Source: Clostridia bacterium (GTDB taxonomy: Bacteria > Bacillota > Clostridia > Oscillospirales > UBA644). From it: a DNA stretch of 7,265 nt. Positions 1 to 5,673 of the stretch are shown here, one piece after another; positions within the stretch are counted from its first letter, which is position 1; each line of letters opens with the position of its first letter. Under the pieces are notes generated by a model. The model did not search any database and was not told where the DNA came from. It saw nothing but the letters and a program-made list of their open reading frames with translations. Both the position numbers and the translations under genes were made by a program. The stretch spans positions 1-7,265 of the forward strand of contig JAFPBP010000277.1 of assembly GCA_017424085.1 (NCBI GenBank), written 5' to 3'.

Positions 1-433
1 GATCCGCCAGAGAGCGATCCATCAGATAGGCGGACGCCACGTTGGTAATGGCGCCGATGGCGACCACGTAGAGGGGGCGATCCTTGGTATAGCCCTGCGA
101 GATCTCCACGAGACGGCGGGCGGCGGGAGAATCCACGGGGGTCTCCTCATCGGAAAGCCAGCGGTCGGAGCCGCGGTAAACGAAATTCTCGCAGGAGTGC
201 CCCAGCAAAGGCAACAGGCGCAGGATCTCGTCGTAGCTTTTCTCCATGCCGTCGGCGGGAGAGGTGGAACGAGTATTATGGAAGGGAGCGGCGAAGATCG
301 CCAGCGTATTCAGCGCGGGAGCGTTTTTGAGAAGATACGCCAGCGCAAACTGGTCGTCGATCTCGTTGTAAGTATCGGTATCAAGCACCACGTCAACCCC
401 GCTCACGGGCGGCTTGAGCTCGTAATCAGCCAT
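1..433 (-). CDS. Nucleoside hydrolase (IUNH-like), N-terminal part, cut by window edge
   Basis: The first 144 codons of a minus-strand gene whose 3' part lies beyond position 1. Residues 14-35 read as a beta strand followed by DTDTYNEIDDQFALAYLL, a variant of the DTDPGIDDA calcium-binding signature of inosine/uridine-preferring nucleoside hydrolases, with two extra residues between the DTD and DD pairs. Residues 123-136 (VVAIGAITNVASAY) match the family's A-x-G-x-x-T-N-x-A segment. Enzymes of this fold hydrolyse the N-glycosidic bond of ribonucleosides to give a base and ribose, usually in cytosolic salvage; the substrate cannot be read from this fragment. No signal peptide is visible. The ATG at 431-433 is preceded by AGAGAGG at a normal distance. 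It starts 20 bp after the glycosyltransferase stop, so the two are probably co-transcribed. The family call is firm, the exact subfamily is not. Confidence 0.85.
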   Translation of the reverse strand, partial: MADYELKPPVSGVDVVLDTDTYNEIDDQFALAYLLKNAPALNTLAIFAAPFHNTRSTSPADGMEKSYDEILRLLPLLGHSCENFVYRGSDRWLSDEETPVDSPAARRLVEISQGYTKDRPLYVVAIGAITNVASAYLMDRSLAD

Positions 434-453
434 GATAAAGACCTCTCTTTTCC

Positions 454-1500
454 TTATTTACGAAAGACCCAGACCCGCTGAATGCGGAAACTGAGGCAGA
501 ACAACAAAAGATCCACGGGAAGCTTCGCCACCGCCGCAGGAATCCCCGTCAAAGACAGGAGATAGACCCCAGCGTAGGATAACAGCATCTGAGCGACGCA
601 GAGAAGATAATACTTCACCGTCGTAGTTGCTACCTTATCCCGACTGCGGAAGACCACGGTGCGGTTGACGAAATAGTTAAACAGGGAAGATACGATCCGT
701 GCTCCTGCCGTGGCAAGGAGGATCGCAGTTTCCGCACGGAGGGAAGCGCCGTTGAGCAGCCAGAGAAGCAGGGTAAACAAGCCCCAATCCAGCAAAAACG
801 ACAACACAGACGAGGACAAGAATTTGAGGATCAAGCCGTAAATGGCAATGGAATCCCGAATCACGCGGAAATGAGAGGATTTGTTTTCCTCAATGTACAC
901 GGTCTCGATGGGAACCTCGTGAATGGGAACCTCGGCGCGGCGGGTCTCCAAGAGCATGTTGGTCTCAAACTCAAACCGCTCCCCCTTCACGTCCAGAAGA
1001 TACCGACAAAACTCGGTAGGAATGCCCCGAAGCCCCGTCTGCGTATCGGTGACGGGAATGCCGCACAGGGCACGGAAGACGAAGGAGGTAAAATGATTTC
1101 CGAAACGGGAGCGCAAAGGAACGTGATCCCCCGTAAAGACGCGGGCTCCGATGATCAGGCTGTCGGGGTGAGCCTCCAGCGCCTCGGCGCAACGGAGAAC
1201 GTCGGGCAGGGCGTGCTGACCGTCCCCGTCCAGAGTGATAATTCCCGCATGTCCGTTCTCCAGGGACAAAAAGTGGTTCATGGCGGTCTTCAGCGCCCGC
1301 CCCTTTCCCAAATTTTTCCCGTGGCGGAGCAGGGTGCATTGGGGATATTCCATAGCGCGCTCAAACCAGACGCGGCAATCGGGACGGCTTCCGTCGTCCA
1401 CCAACAGGATCGTTTCAAATCCGGCGGACGCCAAGCCTTCCACCACACGAAGGAATTTTTCGTCGGGATTCAGAGAGGGAACAACTGCGGTAACGTTCAT
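454..1500 (-). CDS. GT2 glycosyltransferase fused to a GtrA-like membrane domain
   Basis: A 348-residue protein in two parts. Residues 1-220 form a family 2 glycosyltransferase of the dolichol-phosphate mannosyltransferase/GtrB type: VVPSLNP near the start, nucleotide-binding DDGS at 35-38, GKNLGKGRALKTAM at 61-74, the metal-binding DGDGQH at 91-96, TDTQTGLRG at 151-159 and the conserved VPIETVYIEENKSSHF at 196-211. Residues about 225-348 form a GtrA-like domain with four predicted membrane helices (about 225-248, 256-278, 293-317, 322-342), FNYFVNRTVVF at 274-284 and the terminal VWVF. By family knowledge the catalytic part moves a sugar from a nucleotide donor to a polyprenyl phosphate on the inner membrane face, and GtrA-type domains are linked to flipping or handling the lipid-linked sugar for wall or surface glycan modification. 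Sugar and acceptor are unknown. The start is supported by AGGAAGAAGG six bases upstream (1507-1516) and by its own promoter. Confidence 0.95.
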   Translation of the reverse strand: MNVTAVVPSLNPDEKFLRVVEGLASAGFETILLVDDGSRPDCRVWFERAMEYPQCTLLRHGKNLGKGRALKTAMNHFLSLENGHAGIITLDGDGQHALPDVLRCAEALEAHPDSLIIGARVFTGDHVPLRSRFGNHFTSFVFRALCGIPVTDTQTGLRGIPTEFCRYLLDVKGERFEFETNMLLETRRAEVPIHEVPIETVYIEENKSSHFRVIRDSIAIYGLILKFLSSSVLSFLLDWGLFTLLLWLLNGASLRAETAILLATAGARIVSSLFNYFVNRTVVFRSRDKVATTTVKYYLLCVAQMLLSYAGVYLLSLTGIPAAVAKLPVDLLLFCLSFRIQRVWVFRK

Positions 1501-1551
1501 AAAATGCCTTCTTCCTCAAAACAGAGAAGCGTTGTTGTCGTGTACCATTAT

Positions 1552-1580
1552 ATTATAGCACAATTTGATCCGCATTGCAA
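1552..1580 (-). promoter_or_regulatory. Sigma-A-type promoter for the glycosyltransferase gene
   Basis: On the minus strand a TTGCAA -35 box (1575-1580) is followed by exactly 17 bp and a perfect TATAAT -10 box (1552-1557). The -10 is preceded by TGC, giving an extended -10. A second TATAAT overlaps just downstream (1547-1552). Transcription should start near 1545, leaving a leader of about 45 nt before the ATG at 1500. The adjacent upstream terminator fits an independent transcription unit. Boxes are seen directly; activity is inferred. Confidence 0.85.
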
Positions 1581-1587
1581 TAGCCCC

Positions 1588-1616
1588 GTTATCGTTTTTT
1601 CAAAAAAAACAATAAC
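1588..1616. repeat. AT-rich imperfect palindrome upstream of the promoter
   Basis: Two 13-nt arms (GTTATCGTTTTTT at 1588-1600 and AAAAAACAATAAC at 1604-1616) are inverted copies with a single mismatch around a 3-nt centre. The element sits just upstream of the -35 box of the glycosyltransferase promoter, centred about 57 bp before the predicted start. It could be an UP-like A/T tract, a bent-DNA segment or a regulator site. Neither strand has a T-run directly after it, so it is not a canonical terminator. Confidence 0.45.
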
Positions 1617-1622
1617 AAAACG

Positions 1623-1664
1623 TAAAAAAGAAGAGAGGCGATCTCTGCAAACGCCCCTCTTCTT
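1623..1664 (-). terminator. Rho-independent terminator of the hydrolase transcript
   Basis: Read on the minus strand, AAGAAGAGGGGCG (1664-1652) pairs with CGCCTCTCTTCTT (1640-1628) over 13 bp with one G-U wobble. The loop is 11 nt, and four further T residues (1627-1624) follow the stem directly, extending the TT that closes its 3' arm. It ends transcription about 110 nt after the stop codon of the alpha/beta-hydrolase gene and separates it from the next promoter. On the plus strand there is no T-run, so it works in one direction. Confidence 0.9.
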
Positions 1665-1772
1665 CGGTTATGAATGACTCCACACCACCGAGGTTGGTGA
1701 ATATCTTGCGTAAAAAGGAATGAGCATCAAACGCATGAGACCGTAATTGAGCCCCTTGCGTTCAGCGAATCC

Positions 1773-2789
1773 TTATGCGGCGTGGGAGGAATCGTAAATT
1801 TCATCCAAAAACGAGTCTACCTTGGACAGATACTGCTCGATATCATAGGTACGGCAACGCAGATGCGTGGCTTCGGGAACGATCCAGAGAGACGATTCAT
1901 TATCGTTTTTCGCCAAGCTCTGCAGATGCTTTGCTCCATCCGAGCCGAACACCTCGTCATATTCTCCCTGAATGAAGAGCACAGCCTTTTGATTCATTCG
2001 GTTCATGGCATCGGTCAGAGCATATTCATCGGGAGAAAAGCCGGCGATCATGGGGAACATCATCCGAACCGTTTCCCGCACGGGAGCAAAGCTCACCGCG
2101 GACCACGACTTGAAATTCCCGTAAAAGGCATCGGAGAAGGATTCGTAGGACGAATCCAGAACCAGAGCGTCCACAACGTCACAATCGGCGGCGACCTGCG
2201 TTGCGGGATAGCAGGCAAAGCCCACCGCGTGAATCGCAAGGAAGGAGGATTCGGTCTCGCTTGCGGCAAATTCCACCACCTTGCGAAGATCCTCGACCTT
2301 ATCCAGCAAAAACACGTTCTTCGACCCATCCGAAAAGCCGCTTCCCGTCCAATCGAAGGTGATCACGTTATACCCTGCGGCGCACAGATCCACCATATAG
2401 TCGATCCCGCCCAGATCGGCAAATTCGCGGTTGCTGTCGTAATTGCAGGCAAGCACCACGGTTTTGTCGGAATACTCGGTAGCGGGAACCCATTCCTCCG
2501 CATCGTCGGGGATGGGGGTCTGCGCCGCGATCTTCCAGCCGCGAACCGTTCCGTTTTCGGTTTCGATCTCAAAGGAATAGTAGTCCAATCCGAATTCTGC
2601 GGGGGATTGGGACCAGGTAACCTTTTCGGGATGGGTCCAGCGATAGACCGAAATGCCCGAATACAGCAGATCGGCGGCGATCAGAAAGGCAAAGATCCCG
2701 AGCAGAACGAGGGCGGTGATTTTAACCCGCTTCATAACCCGCTCTTTGGGGGTAGGACCCGCAGGGGGAGTGTATTTTTTCAATTTCAC
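1773..2789 (-). CDS. Membrane-anchored alpha/beta-hydrolase-fold protein lacking the catalytic serine
   Basis: A 338-residue protein with a basic N-terminus, one hydrophobic helix at about 22-43 (TALVLLGIFAFLIAADLLY) and a predicted extracytoplasmic alpha/beta-hydrolase domain. Fold landmarks are VVLACNYDSN at 111-120 (strand 3, where HG is usual), AAGYNVITFDWTGSGFSDG at 137-155 (the usual GYxVxxxDxRGxGxSxG segment), IQGEYDEVF at 273-281 with candidate acid Asp278, and PEATHLR at 305-311 with candidate His309. The nucleophile elbow, normally GxSxG, reads AVGFA at 188-192, so Gly190 (GGC) replaces the serine. The protein may be non-catalytic or act by another mechanism. The start given is GTG, with AAGGA 12 bases upstream, a rather long gap. 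An internal ATG at 2733-2735 (MKRVKI, residue 19) with AAAGAG upstream is a plausible alternative start that keeps the membrane helix. It follows the PHP gene by 75 bp and ends at a terminator. No specific function is assigned. Confidence 0.88.
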   Translation of the reverse strand: MKLKKYTPPAGPTPKERVMKRVKITALVLLGIFAFLIAADLLYSGISVYRWTHPEKVTWSQSPAEFGLDYYSFEIETENGTVRGWKIAAQTPIPDDAEEWVPATEYSDKTVVLACNYDSNREFADLGGIDYMVDLCAAGYNVITFDWTGSGFSDGSKNVFLLDKVEDLRKVVEFAASETESSFLAIHAVGFACYPATQVAADCDVVDALVLDSSYESFSDAFYGNFKSWSAVSFAPVRETVRMMFPMIAGFSPDEYALTDAMNRMNQKAVLFIQGEYDEVFGSDGAKHLQSLAKNDNESSLWIVPEATHLRCRTYDIEQYLSKVDSFLDEIYDSSHAA

Positions 2790-2822
2790 GAAACAAAATC
2801 ATCCTTACTTTTTTAGTCTTAA

Positions 2823-2851
2823 TTTATACCGATACGGTTTTGAAAACCGTA
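2823..2851 (-). promoter_or_regulatory. Possible promoter with a perfect 19-bp palindrome (operator candidate)
   Basis: The sequence TACGGTTTTGAAAACCGTA at 2833-2851 is a perfect palindrome with 9-bp arms around one central base. Immediately downstream on the minus strand is TATAAA (2823-2828), a possible -10 box for the hydrolase gene. No good -35 is visible at 17 bp, and the palindrome covers that place, as expected for a regulator-bound promoter. It is not followed by a T-run on either strand, so it is a poor terminator for the PHP gene. The palindrome is directly visible; the promoter is weakly supported. Confidence 0.45.
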
Positions 2852-2864
2852 ACAAAAACGAAAA

Positions 2865-3740
2865 TCACCGACAGGCGTCCTTGAGCGCATCAAACTCCTC
2901 CTTGGTCACGCCGCAGGTCACGTCGGCGGCGTAGGAGCAGAGCTTTTGCACCCCCGGAGGATCGCCCCGCTGGGTGGGACAGTTGGACAGGCGCCCCGTA
3001 TGATCGGTGCCGCCCGAAACAAAGAGCCCAAGCTCCCGCGCATACCGAAGGGCGTCCGCCGTATCGGCTTCATCGATGTCCGGGTGATCGTATTCCACAC
3101 AGTTCAAGCCGAACCGCGCAAGATCGGGCAAGCAGTGGGTAGTGCCGTGGGGATGGGCAAGGCTGGCAACGCCGCCCGCGTTGCGGATGGTGGAGATCAT
3201 CTCCTCTGCCGACCGTGCGCCCGCCGTATTGCGAATTCCCGTATTTGCGCTGCGGAAGGCGGGAATGAAGCGAGTGTAATAATCCGCCTGGGTATACCCG
3301 CACCGCTTGATGAGGGAGGCGAAGATCTGCTCGTTGCAGATCCAGCAGGGATTGGGGGCGTCATCCAGAACCTGCTGCCAGGTCAGATCCGCAAGGGTGC
3401 CCGCCTTCTGCATGGCTTGAACCTTTGCCTTCATCGCCATATAAGACCAATCCTCGTTTTCCTGCAAGTATTTCGCCATGCGAGGCTCGGTGGGATCGAT
3501 GCCGTAGCCTACGATATGGTGATTATACCCACCGTAGTTGCCCGTGCATTCAATGCCGAGCAGATACTCCAGCCCCTCCGCCTCAGCGGCGGTGGCAAAG
3601 CGGGCGTGCCCACGCACGGTGTGATGATCGGTAATGGCAAGGGCACCGTAGCCCATTTCCTTCGCCTTGGCACAAAGCTCCTCTGGGGTCAGGACCCCAT
3701 CGGAAAAGACCGTATGCAAATGAAGATTTCCGTATTTCAT
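2865..3740 (-). CDS. PHP-domain metallophosphoesterase (TrpH/YciV-like)
   Basis: A 291-residue protein carrying the ordered metal-binding motifs of the PHP superfamily: NLHLHTVFSDG at 5-15 (His7, His9, Asp14), LAITDHHTVRG at 34-44 (Asp38, His39), GIECTG at 62-67 (Glu64), NHHIVGYGID at 73-82, SLAHPHG at 193-199 (His196) and GGTDHTG at 243-249 (Asp246, His247). Motif spacing resembles the TrpH/YciV group, whose E. coli member removes phosphate from 3',5'-bisphosphonucleotides and trims RNA 5' ends. A similar cytosolic phosphoesterase role is likely, but the substrate is not shown. The ATG at 3738-3740 is chosen because GAAGGAGG lies 8 bases upstream. A longer in-frame reading beginning with TTG at 3794 would start inside the -35 box and is rejected. 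The gene is divergent from gltX and leads into the alpha/beta-hydrolase gene, with no clear terminator between. Confidence 0.93.
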   Translation of the reverse strand: MKYGNLHLHTVFSDGVLTPEELCAKAKEMGYGALAITDHHTVRGHARFATAAEAEGLEYLLGIECTGNYGGYNHHIVGYGIDPTEPRMAKYLQENEDWSYMAMKAKVQAMQKAGTLADLTWQQVLDDAPNPCWICNEQIFASLIKRCGYTQADYYTRFIPAFRSANTGIRNTAGARSAEEMISTIRNAGGVASLAHPHGTTHCLPDLARFGLNCVEYDHPDIDEADTADALRYARELGLFVSGGTDHTGRLSNCPTQRGDPPGVQKLCSYAADVTCGVTKEEFDALKDACR

Positions 3741-3748
3741 ACAATCCG

Positions 3749-3756
3749 CCTCCTTC
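3749..3756 (-). promoter_or_regulatory. Ribosome binding site of the PHP gene
   Basis: GAAGGAGG on the minus strand, 8 nt before the ATG at 3740. This near-perfect Shine-Dalgarno decides the start in favour of MKYGNLHLHT over the 18-residue longer reading. Confidence 0.9.
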
Positions 3757-3765
3757 GTTTCCTTT

Positions 3766-3794
3766 ATTGTATCACAATCTCGCCGACTTGTCAA
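3766..3794 (-). promoter_or_regulatory. Sigma-A-type promoter of the PHP gene
   Basis: Minus-strand consensus TTGACA (3789-3794), a 17-bp spacer and TACAAT (3766-3771), with TGA directly before the -10 (extended -10). The predicted start near 3759 gives a leader of about 20 nt containing the ribosome binding site. It points away from the gltX promoter about 115 bp to the right. Confidence 0.9.
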
Positions 3795-3816
3795 TGAATT
3801 TTTCCCGACGAATGGG

Positions 3817-3896
3817 GAAAAAACCGTTTTTTTTCATCTTCCTGCCGCACAATCGTGCCAAAAGAAGAAAAAGTTGTGATTTTTCACGGTTTTTTC
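3817..3896. repeat. 11-bp inverted repeat between the divergent promoters
   Basis: GAAAAAACCGT (3817-3827) and ACGGTTTTTTC (3886-3896) are exact inverted copies separated by 58 bp. The left arm overlaps a second small inverted repeat (TTTTTCCC at 3799-3806 with GGGAAAAA at 3815-3822) that is followed by an eight-T run (3827-3834). The region lies upstream of both the PHP and gltX promoters and in neither predicted transcript, so it would act as DNA. Low base complexity limits the significance. Confidence 0.4.
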
Positions 3897-3908
3897 AAGT
3901 AAAACATA

Positions 3909-3937
3909 TTGCAAAACCAAAAAAAATGTGTTATAAT
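3909..3937 (+). promoter_or_regulatory. Sigma-A-type promoter of the gltX-glnS operon
   Basis: TTGCAA (3909-3914), a 17-bp A-rich spacer and a perfect TATAAT (3932-3937) preceded by TGT (extended -10). The same -35 sequence and spacing occur at the glycosyltransferase promoter. Transcription should begin around 3944, leaving about 58 nt of leader before the chosen gltX start. That is too short for a T-box leader, and no T-box-like conserved element is visible. Confidence 0.9.
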
Positions 3938-3987
3938 ATATTATTATGAAGATTACATTACCCGTCGCCCCCGACGGAAGAATGACC

Positions 3988-3993
3988 GAGGAG
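3988..3993 (+). promoter_or_regulatory. Ribosome binding site of gltX
   Basis: GAGGAG with a 9-nt spacer to the ATG at 4003. It selects this start over the in-frame ATG at 3946, which has no Shine-Dalgarno and lies only about 9 bp after the -10 box, and over the ATG at 3982, which also lacks a good site. Confidence 0.8.
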
Positions 3994-4002
3994 ATACGCA
4001 CT

Positions 4003-5661
4003 ATGGAACAACGAGACCAAAATCGCCGCATGGCGCAGCTTCTGTTCCCTCACATCACCAAGACCCCCGAGGATTACGAGGCAATCTACCCCGAGCGTGA
4101 CCTGCCCGAAGGGGCTATGGTCACCCGCATTGCCCCCTCCCCCACGGGCTTTATGCACTTCGGCAACCTGTACGGTGCCCTGATCGACGAGCGTCTTGCC
4201 CACCAAAGCGGCGGCGTATTCTATCTTCGGATCGAAAACACCGACTCCAAGCGAGAGGTTGAGGGTGCGGTTGAGGTGATCCTCACGTCTCTGAACGCCT
4301 TCGGTCTGAAGTTCGACGAGGGCGCCACCGAGGGCGAGGATCGCGGCACCTACGGTCCCTACCGTCAGAGAGACCGCGCAGAGCTGTATCAGACCATTGC
4401 CAAATCTCTGGTGGAGCGCGGCATGGCATACCCCTGCTTCTGCACCGAGGAGGACCTGCAGGTCCTTCACGATAAGCAGGAGGCAAGCGGCGCCAACTTC
4501 GGATATTACGGAGAATGGGCGGTGCACGCCAACATCACCTGCGAGGAGGCGGAGGCGCTGATCGCAGAGGGCAAGCCCTACGTGGTTCGGTTCCGCTCCC
4601 CCGGAAAAGACGGAAACCGCATCAAATATAAGGATCTGGCAAAGGGCGAGATCGAAATGCCCGAGAACTGCAACGATATCGTGCTTCTCAAGTCCGACGG
4701 CATTCCCACCTACCACTTCGCCCACGTGGTGGACGACCACTTCATGCGCACCACCCACGTGGTCCGCGGAGAGGAATGGCTCTCCACCTTCCCCTATCAC
4801 CTGCAGATGTTCGATGCCATCGGCTGGAAAAAGCCCGCCTACGTGCATACGGCGCACATGCTCAAGCAGGACGGCTCCTCCAAGCGGAAGCTTTCCAAGC
4901 GCAAGGACCCCGAAGCCCGTCTGACCTATTACCTGCAGGAGGGCTACCCCGCAGAATGCGTCATCGAGTATCTGATGACCGTGCTCAACTCCAACTTTGA
5001 GGAATGGAGACGGAAGAATCCCGATGCGGATCTGAACGAATTCCGCTTCAAGGCAGAGAAGATGGGCGTTGCGGGCGCCGTGTTCGACATCGACAAGCTG
5101 AACGACATTTCCAAGACCGTCATTTCCAAGATGAGCGGCGAGCAGGTCTATGACGCCACCGCCGTCTGGGCGAAGGAATACAATCCCGAATTTTACGCTC
5201 TTCTCACCCGTGACCCCGCCTATTCCAAGGCGATCCTGTCCATCGGACGAGGCGGCAAAAAGCCCCGCAAGGACTTTACGGTCTGGTCGGACGTGCCCGA
5301 CTACATGGCGTTCTTCTTTGAAGAGACCTTCCAAACCGCCTATCCCTGGCCCGAGAACATGAGCAAAAACGATATCCTTCGGGTGCTGAACGAATACCCC
5401 TCCATCTATGACGAGGCGGACGATCAGCAGACCTGGTTCAACAAGGTCAAGGACCTCACCGCCGCCATGGGGTACGCCGTGGATATGAAGGCGTACAAAG
5501 CCGATCCCACCGCCTTCCCCGGAAGCGTCGCCGACATCAGCGCCGTGCTGCGCGTGGCGATCACGGGGCGGACCGCATCCCCCGACACCTACGCCGTAAT
5601 GAACATTTTGGGCAAAGAAACCGTGCTGGACCGTCTGAGCAAGGCGGCGGCTGCCCTGTAA
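4003..5661 (+). CDS. gltX: Glutamyl-tRNA synthetase, long clostridial type
   Basis: A 552-residue class I synthetase that attaches glutamate to tRNA-Glu in the cytosol. Residues 1-38 are an N-terminal extension (LLFPHITKTPEDYEAIYPER) that most GluRS lack but that I associate with a clostridial subfamily. The Rossmann catalytic domain then begins with TRIAPSPTGFMHFGNLYGAL (41-60), HFGN being the HIGH-type motif. Further landmarks are RIENTDSKREVEG (76-88), CFCTEEDL (145-152), KSDGIPTYHFAHVVDDH (230-246), THVVRGEEWL (251-260) and KLSKR (296-300), the KMSKS-type loop. Residues about 380-552 are the anticodon-binding region. Only the CxC half of the bacterial GluRS zinc site is present; the later CxH pair is not found. 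The start at 4003 rests on GAGGAG at 3988-3993. The 57 bases from 3946 contain the frame's only TTA codon, arguing that they are leader. The gene heads an operon with glnS. Discrimination against tRNA-Gln is expected from the neighbour but is not provable here. Confidence 0.97.
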   Translation: MEQRDQNRRMAQLLFPHITKTPEDYEAIYPERDLPEGAMVTRIAPSPTGFMHFGNLYGALIDERLAHQSGGVFYLRIENTDSKREVEGAVEVILTSLNAFGLKFDEGATEGEDRGTYGPYRQRDRAELYQTIAKSLVERGMAYPCFCTEEDLQVLHDKQEASGANFGYYGEWAVHANITCEEAEALIAEGKPYVVRFRSPGKDGNRIKYKDLAKGEIEMPENCNDIVLLKSDGIPTYHFAHVVDDHFMRTTHVVRGEEWLSTFPYHLQMFDAIGWKKPAYVHTAHMLKQDGSSKRKLSKRKDPEARLTYYLQEGYPAECVIEYLMTVLNSNFEEWRRKNPDADLNEFRFKAEKMGVAGAVFDIDKLNDISKTVISKMSGEQVYDATAVWAKEYNPEFYALLTRDPAYSKAILSIGRGGKKPRKDFTVWSDVPDYMAFFFEETFQTAYPWPENMSKNDILRVLNEYPSIYDEADDQQTWFNKVKDLTAAMGYAVDMKAYKADPTAFPGSVADISAVLRVAITGRTASPDTYAVMNILGKETVLDRLSKAAAAL

Positions 5662-5673
5662 AGGAGTAACGAT

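Noticed and set aside
871..1677. Plus-strand open frame opposite the glycosyltransferase gene and its promoter
   Set aside because: It overlaps a certain GT2-GtrA gene, its promoter and a terminator, and shows no family resemblance.
1782..2816. Long plus-strand open frame opposite the alpha/beta-hydrolase gene
   Set aside because: The minus-strand protein has a membrane helix and clear fold motifs. The plus-strand reading has no motif, no ribosome binding site and would end in the intergenic region.
3741..3794. N-terminal 18-residue extension of the PHP protein starting at TTG 3794
   Set aside because: The codon lies inside a consensus -35 box and the -10 box falls within the extension. The ATG at 3740 has an excellent ribosome binding site.
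2946..3797. Plus-strand open frame opposite the PHP gene
   Set aside because: It is a shadow of a gene with all PHP metal motifs in order, and it runs through that gene's promoter.
3799..3834. Hairpin plus T8 as a plus-strand terminator
   Set aside because: The stem has only three G-C pairs, four bases separate it from the T-run, and no plus-strand gene lies upstream to be terminated. It is kept only as part of the inverted-repeat observation.
3938..4002. T-box or other riboswitch in the gltX leader
   Set aside because: Only about 58 nt separate the predicted transcript start from the start codon, and no conserved T-box element or large stem is visible.
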